Under the pieces are notes generated by a model that was not told the origin of the DNA, made no database searches, and worked only from the letters and a program-made list of their open reading frames with translations. A program made the translations under genes and the position numbers. This document shows, one piece after another, positions 14,305 to 17,515 of a DNA stretch of 17,515 nt; positions within the stretch are counted from its first letter, which is position 1, and every line of letters starts with the position of its first letter. The stretch comes from Deltaproteobacteria bacterium. GTDB taxonomy: Bacteria > Desulfobacterota > Desulfobacteria > Desulfobacterales > Desulfatirhabdiaceae. The stretch covers positions 1-17,515 of the forward strand of contig JAJYBO010000032.1 of the NCBI GenBank assembly GCA_021778975.1. Direction: 5' to 3'.

Positions 14305-14530
14305 GTTATAGTTCGATTCTGTGCGGCTTTTCAAAAAGTCGGTTGACACCTGCAAGCAATGAGGTTACTTTCAAAAAGAGACATAAAGTTCCTCTCTAAC
14401 AAATTATCTGGAACAATGTCAACATCGGCCATAAAGCCGCGATGGGCGGGCGCCTTCATTTGTTCCTGAAATTATTGAGTATGCAATTCCAATTCCTGGA
14501 TTATTCTGTTTTTTCAAGCAGGTGCTGATA

Positions 14531-15445
14531 ATGAAAATACATACCTTGATTGTTGAGGATGATCCAGCCGTGCGGCAGTCCATGGTGGAATTCATGCGGA
14601 TGGTCGGGTTTGAGTGCGATGTGGCATCCAATGCCGAAGAGGCGCTCATGCTGCTAAAGACACTCGACACCCAGTTGGTGATTACCGATATCATGATGCC
14701 GGGGATGAACGGCCTTGAATTGACGGACGCCATTAAAAAAGATTATGACGTTGATGTGATTGTCATGACCGGCTACAGTGGTCATTATTCATATGAAGAA
14801 GCGATCGGCAAAGGTGCGAGCGATTTTGTCTTTAAGCCCATCCGGTTTCAAGAACTGCTGCTGAGGATTCGACGGGTGCTGCGTGAACGAGAATTTCGTC
14901 TGGAACGTGACCGTATGATGGCCGAGTTACAGCAGTTGGCCATTACCGACAACCTGACGCAACTGTATAATTCAAGATATTTTTTTTCACAATTGAAAAT
15001 GGAAATGGAACGGGCCAGCCGATATACACACAACCTTTCGTTGATGTTGCTCGATATTGATTTTTTTAAGAACTACAACGATACGCATGGTCATCTGGAA
15101 GGTGATGTGGTGTTGGGAACCATTGGCCGAACGATCAAATCCTGTTTGAGAACCATGGATACCGCTTATCGGTACGGGGGGGAGGAGTTTACGGCTATTT
15201 TGCCCTATACTTCCGGTGAGGAAGCGGTCACGGTTGCAGAAAGGATTCGGACAACCATCAGAGATATAACATTTTCACCCGCTCCGGATCTCAAAACGAG
15301 GGTGACGCTAAGTGTTGGCGTTACGGAATATGCGGCAGGTGAAAATGAAACATGTTTTGTCACCAGAGCCGATAAAGCCATGTACATATCCAAAAAAAAC
15401 GGCCGCAATCAAGTGTCGTTTCTTCCACCACCATCCACCGTCTGA
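14531..15445 (+). CDS. Response regulator diguanylate cyclase (REC-GGEEF)
   Basis: A 304-residue cytosolic signalling protein. The receiver domain (about 1-118) has acidic residues E9, D10 and D11, phosphoacceptor D53 in ITDIMMPGMNG, T80 and K102, all expected for a working receiver. A helical linker (118-138) leads to the GGDEF domain, with LDIDFFKNYND at 174-184 and the active-site GGEEF at 216-220. An RxxD inhibitory site is present (R207, D210), five residues before GGEEF, so feedback inhibition by cyclic di-GMP is likely. Domain order is PleD/WspR-like. The frame opens with GTG at 14522, but AGGTG before ATG 14531 favours the latter. It heads a tight operon with a GNAT gene and a DUF2156 gene. 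The partner histidine kinase is not in the window. Confidence 0.95.
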   Translation: MKIHTLIVEDDPAVRQSMVEFMRMVGFECDVASNAEEALMLLKTLDTQLVITDIMMPGMNGLELTDAIKKDYDVDVIVMTGYSGHYSYEEAIGKGASDFVFKPIRFQELLLRIRRVLREREFRLERDRMMAELQQLAITDNLTQLYNSRYFFSQLKMEMERASRYTHNLSLMLLDIDFFKNYNDTHGHLEGDVVLGTIGRTIKSCLRTMDTAYRYGGEEFTAILPYTSGEEAVTVAERIRTTIRDITFSPAPDLKTRVTLSVGVTEYAAGENETCFVTRADKAMYISKKNGRNQVSFLPPPSTV

Positions 15446-15451
15446 TTTTTC

Positions 15452-15931
15452 ATGATATATTCTCTGCTGTATTTAAATGAGTTGTGGACAGGCTTGCCCC
15501 TGGAGCGGCGACAGGATTATCTACTCCAGCTTCAGGAGCTTTACCGTCAGGCGGGCTGGTGGTCCGATGAACTGGATACGCTGGAGCGGCTGGAGCGTAT
15601 CATTTCTGGAAGCTGCTGTTTTCTAATCGCCGAAAATACCGCCTCTGAAATTCTGGGGATGGGCAGGGCCATTTGTGATGGCGTCAGCGATGCGTATCTT
15701 CAAGATATAACAGTAAAGTCAGACGTCAGAAGGCGTGGCGTGGCGTCTCAAATCGTTGAAACGCTTGTGCGTCATATGGAATCTATCGGAATCGCATGGA
15801 TTGGCCTTATCGCCAAAGCGGGTACGGATGGATTTTATGGTCATTTTGGGTTTTCAGAAATTCATGAAGCGATACCCATGCTGAAAATCAAATTGAAATC
15901 AATCGAACCAAAGGGAGATGTCGCCACATGA
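15452..15931 (+). CDS. GNAT-family N-acetyltransferase
   Basis: A 159-residue GNAT-fold enzyme. Motif A is seen as DITVKSDVRRRGVASQIVETL, where R93-R94-R95-G96-V97-A98 forms the pyrophosphate loop that binds acetyl-CoA. FYGHFGF at 128-134 is the common C-terminal motif. The start is 6 bases after the cyclase stop with no Shine-Dalgarno sequence, so it is probably translated by coupling. The acceptor is unknown. It is not evidently AcuA or a ribosomal-protein acetyltransferase. Residues 1-50 are helical and Leu-rich with several Arg and Glu. Its operon position suggests a role connected with the cyclase or the DUF2156 protein. Confidence 0.85.
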   Translation: MIYSLLYLNELWTGLPLERRQDYLLQLQELYRQAGWWSDELDTLERLERIISGSCCFLIAENTASEILGMGRAICDGVSDAYLQDITVKSDVRRRGVASQIVETLVRHMESIGIAWIGLIAKAGTDGFYGHFGFSEIHEAIPMLKIKLKSIEPKGDVAT

Positions 15932-15979
15932 TTGGCTGCATCTCGCACAACCATTTAGAAAGAAAAAATATTCACTTTT

Positions 15980-16897
15980 ATGAAGCTGAGCCCGTTGACC
16001 CCCAAGGATTATCTGTCACTCAAACCGTATTTTGAAAATCAGAGGCACCGCCTGTGCGTATATTCCCTGCCATCTTTACTCTCCTGGACCAATGACACTT
16101 ATCAGCCCTGTGGCGCAGTATATAACGATGCGTTGATTATCGCAGCGGATTTTTATCGGGAGCCTCAAAAGCGCCACCTGATTCTTCCGATATCGCCTCA
16201 TTCACAATTTGCCCCCGAGACGCTGTACGCGCTTGCCGAAGATATGGGGTATCCGTCTTACTGGTTCGTCACAGAAGATTATCTTCAGCAATATGGCGCC
16301 GAACGCATAAAATCGCTGTTTATCATACGTGAGCAGGAAGAATATGAGGATTACATCTATCGAAAGTCGGATCTGGCGGAGTTGACAGGCAACCCATATT
16401 CGAAAAAGCGCAATCTGATTCACCAGTTCGTAAAGACGTATGTCAACACGGATCGGGTTCGTATAGAGACAATCACGTCAGAATCAGCAGCCGAATGTAT
16501 TCGATTTCTGGACGAGTGGTGCGAGGAACGGCAATGTGACCAAAATGAGTATGACGAACTGGCGTGCGAGCGTCAGGCCGCCCTGAATACGATTCGTCAT
16601 ATCGAAATGTTTGCTGTGAAAGGTATCCTGCTAAGGATTGATGGAGATGTCAGCGCATTTGGCATTGGCGCGTATCTGACGGAAGCGATAGGGGTACTGC
16701 ATTTTGAGAAAGCGTTTTCACGGTATAAAGGTCTGTACCAATATTTCGATAACCAGTGCGCCCGGGTGCTGTTTGATGGATACACATTCATCAACAAGGA
16801 AAGCGACATGGGGGTTCCCGGTCTTGCCAGGGCCAAACAGTCTTATCATCCGACCATGAGAATGAAATCCTACGAACTGGTTCTGAAAAAACAATGA
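15980..16897 (+). CDS. DUF2156 (phosphatidylglycerol lysyltransferase C-terminal-like) protein
   Basis: A 305-residue protein of the DUF2156 family, a double GNAT-like fold related to the cytosolic domain of MprF-type aminoacyl-phosphatidylglycerol synthases. The family signature DLAELTGNPYSKKRNLIHQF is at about 131-150, and the C-terminal FINKESDMGVPGLARAK is at 270-286. No transmembrane segment is present, so this is a stand-alone cytosolic domain without the flippase. The family function is not established; transfer of an aminoacyl or acyl group is inferred from fold. It starts 48 bases after the GNAT gene with only a weak purine stretch upstream, and converges on the unrecognised minus-strand gene with a 6-base gap. 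Confidence 0.85.
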   Translation: MKLSPLTPKDYLSLKPYFENQRHRLCVYSLPSLLSWTNDTYQPCGAVYNDALIIAADFYREPQKRHLILPISPHSQFAPETLYALAEDMGYPSYWFVTEDYLQQYGAERIKSLFIIREQEEYEDYIYRKSDLAELTGNPYSKKRNLIHQFVKTYVNTDRVRIETITSESAAECIRFLDEWCEERQCDQNEYDELACERQAALNTIRHIEMFAVKGILLRIDGDVSAFGIGAYLTEAIGVLHFEKAFSRYKGLYQYFDNQCARVLFDGYTFINKESDMGVPGLARAKQSYHPTMRMKSYELVLKKQ

Positions 16898-16903
16898 CTG
16901 GCT

Positions 16904-17362
16904 CTATTGGCCTGGATGAAAAGGACAGGTCGGTGATTGCGGAATATATCGAATAATTCTGAGTTGACGCCGGTTGCGACGCCACTGATCGAGGAATCTG
17001 AGACGCTCGGAAAGATCTGTGCATTCAAAACGGAAACTGCGTACGTCCGCGTTTTTCGTGGGATCAATTCTTTCTGCAAAATATCGGAAAACAATTTCTT
17101 CCTTCTCATTTGCCAAAATATTTAGCATCTTCCCCAGTTCAGACGCAATGTTATAATATTCACTGATATCTACCAGGTTGCTGTTGACGAAATTCAGCAG
17201 ATTTTTCATATCCCGGTAGGTGTCTGCGTTTTGAAAAATAGCCTTTTCTGAAACCATCAGCCCGGTTGCCCATTTTTGCTGTAGGTCTGCAATTGTCAGG
17301 TGGATAGTCGGTTTCATGAGATTGTCGTGAGTGTCCATGATGAGTTCTGGCTCTCCAATCAT
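16904..17362 (-). CDS. Unrecognised 152-residue protein
   Basis: I do not recognise a family. The protein is soluble and highly charged, probably mainly helical: about residues 45-80 contain MKNLLNFVNSNLVDISEYYN and ELGKMLNILANEKEE, followed by FRYFAERIDPTKNADVRSF and a very basic end (RRNRRQLRIIRYI). There is no signal peptide or membrane segment. It is supported as a real gene by a near-consensus promoter at 17419-17447 on the same strand. The start could be ATG 17362, or ATG 17338, which has GGAGAG a little too far upstream; neither is decisive. It ends 6 bases from the convergent DUF2156 gene. Confidence 0.6.
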   Translation of the reverse strand: MIGEPELIMDTHDNLMKPTIHLTIADLQQKWATGLMVSEKAIFQNADTYRDMKNLLNFVNSNLVDISEYYNIASELGKMLNILANEKEEIVFRYFAERIDPTKNADVRSFRFECTDLSERLRFLDQWRRNRRQLRIIRYIPQSPTCPFHPGQ

Positions 17363-17418
17363 GAAAAGATCGGACTAAAACAATCCGGTAACTTCAAGCC
17401 GCTCATAATACATACAAA

Positions 17419-17447
17419 ATCATAACAGAATGAGAAAGCGGTGTCAA
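17419..17447 (-). promoter_or_regulatory. Near-consensus sigma-70 promoter
   Basis: On the minus strand, TTGACA (rc of 17442-17447) is followed after exactly 17 bases by TATGAT (rc of 17419-17424), matching the consensus in eleven of twelve positions. Transcription would start near 17412, giving a 50-75 base leader for the unrecognised gene at 16904-17362. It is the best promoter visible in the window. Confidence 0.75.
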
Positions 17448-17450
17448 TTT

Positions 17451-17515
17451 TGATGCTCTCGTAAAAAGTCGAATTTCAGACGGCTTTGTAAAAAGGCCGC
17501 AGGCAAGGCGCGCAA
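17451..17515 (-). repeat. Second copy of the palindromic repeat, inverted and cut by window end
   Basis: These 65 bases match the reverse complement of 1923-1987 with only about four mismatches, including the tail TTCGACTTTTTACGAG (read on the minus strand), the arm GACGGCTTTGTAAAAA and the inner GCAGGCAAGGCGCGCAA. The rest of the element lies beyond the window. Confidence 0.88.

Noticed and set aside
14305..14355. TTG start giving a longer LepA
   Set aside because: The family begins at MNTISSIRNFSII and the ATG at 14304 gives the standard length.
14343..14371. TTGACA-17-TACTTT as a plus-strand promoter for the cyclase
   Set aside because: The -10 box matches only three of six positions and lies about 160 bases upstream of the gene; too weak to call.
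1..17515. CRISPR, tRNA, rRNA, toxin-antitoxin, defence or phage modules
   Set aside because: Looked for on both strands; no regularly spaced direct repeats, cloverleaf, rRNA motif, integrase, transposase or defence-gene signature was seen.

Overview
The window looks like a piece of chromosome from an anaerobic, acyl-CoA-oxidising deltaproteobacterium (Desulfobacterota, probably Desulfobacterales). This is inferred from gene content: a propionyl-CoA synthetase end, an acyl-CoA dehydrogenase, a 2[4Fe-4S] ferredoxin, a CooC-type nickel-insertion ATPase, a two-subunit isopropylmalate dehydratase and many radical/FeS proteins. It also rests on an intergenic palindromic repeat carrying TTCGTAAAAAGTC, which I recall as common in that group. 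No rRNA, tRNA, CRISPR array, transposase, phage gene or recognisable defence system is visible.

Layout. 1-203: 3' end of prpE (+) with its terminator. 282-812: short MscS-like channel (-). 1111-1806: unrecognised zinc-ribbon protein (+) with an 11-G tract inside the coding sequence. 1816-1987: long palindromic repeat. 2013-4193: uspA and a YgiQ-type radical SAM gene (+). 4268-7705: four co-directional genes on the minus strand, transcribed in the order class II deacetylase (AcuC-like), CBS-CBS-ACT protein (AcuB-like), PrmA-family methyltransferase, metallo-beta-lactamase-fold hydrolase. 7813-8562: CooC-like ATPase (-). 8854-10008: acyl-CoA dehydrogenase (+), divergent from cooC across a roughly 290-base control region. 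10174-10362: ferredoxin (-). 10579-14304: lepA, leuC, leuD (-, lepA transcribed first, leuC overlapping its end). 14531-16897: REC-GGEEF diguanylate cyclase, GNAT acetyltransferase and DUF2156 protein in a tight plus-strand operon. 16904-17362: unrecognised small protein (-) behind a near-consensus promoter. The window ends inside a second, inverted copy of the palindromic repeat.

How the genes may work together. The most coherent story is acyl-CoA metabolism and its control. PrpE activates short-chain acids, the dehydrogenase oxidises acyl-CoA, and the deacetylase plus CBS/ACT protein resemble the acuC/acuB pair that accompanies acetyl-CoA synthetase in Bacillus. The PrmA-family enzyme in the same transcription unit could modify ribosomal protein L11 or another lysine target. 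The diguanylate cyclase operon is a separate signalling module whose output genes resemble acyl or aminoacyl transferases. Most of the window is ordinary housekeeping. The items most worth a second look are the poly-G tract, the dispersed repeat family, the deacetylase/CBS/methyltransferase operon and the cyclase/GNAT/DUF2156 operon.
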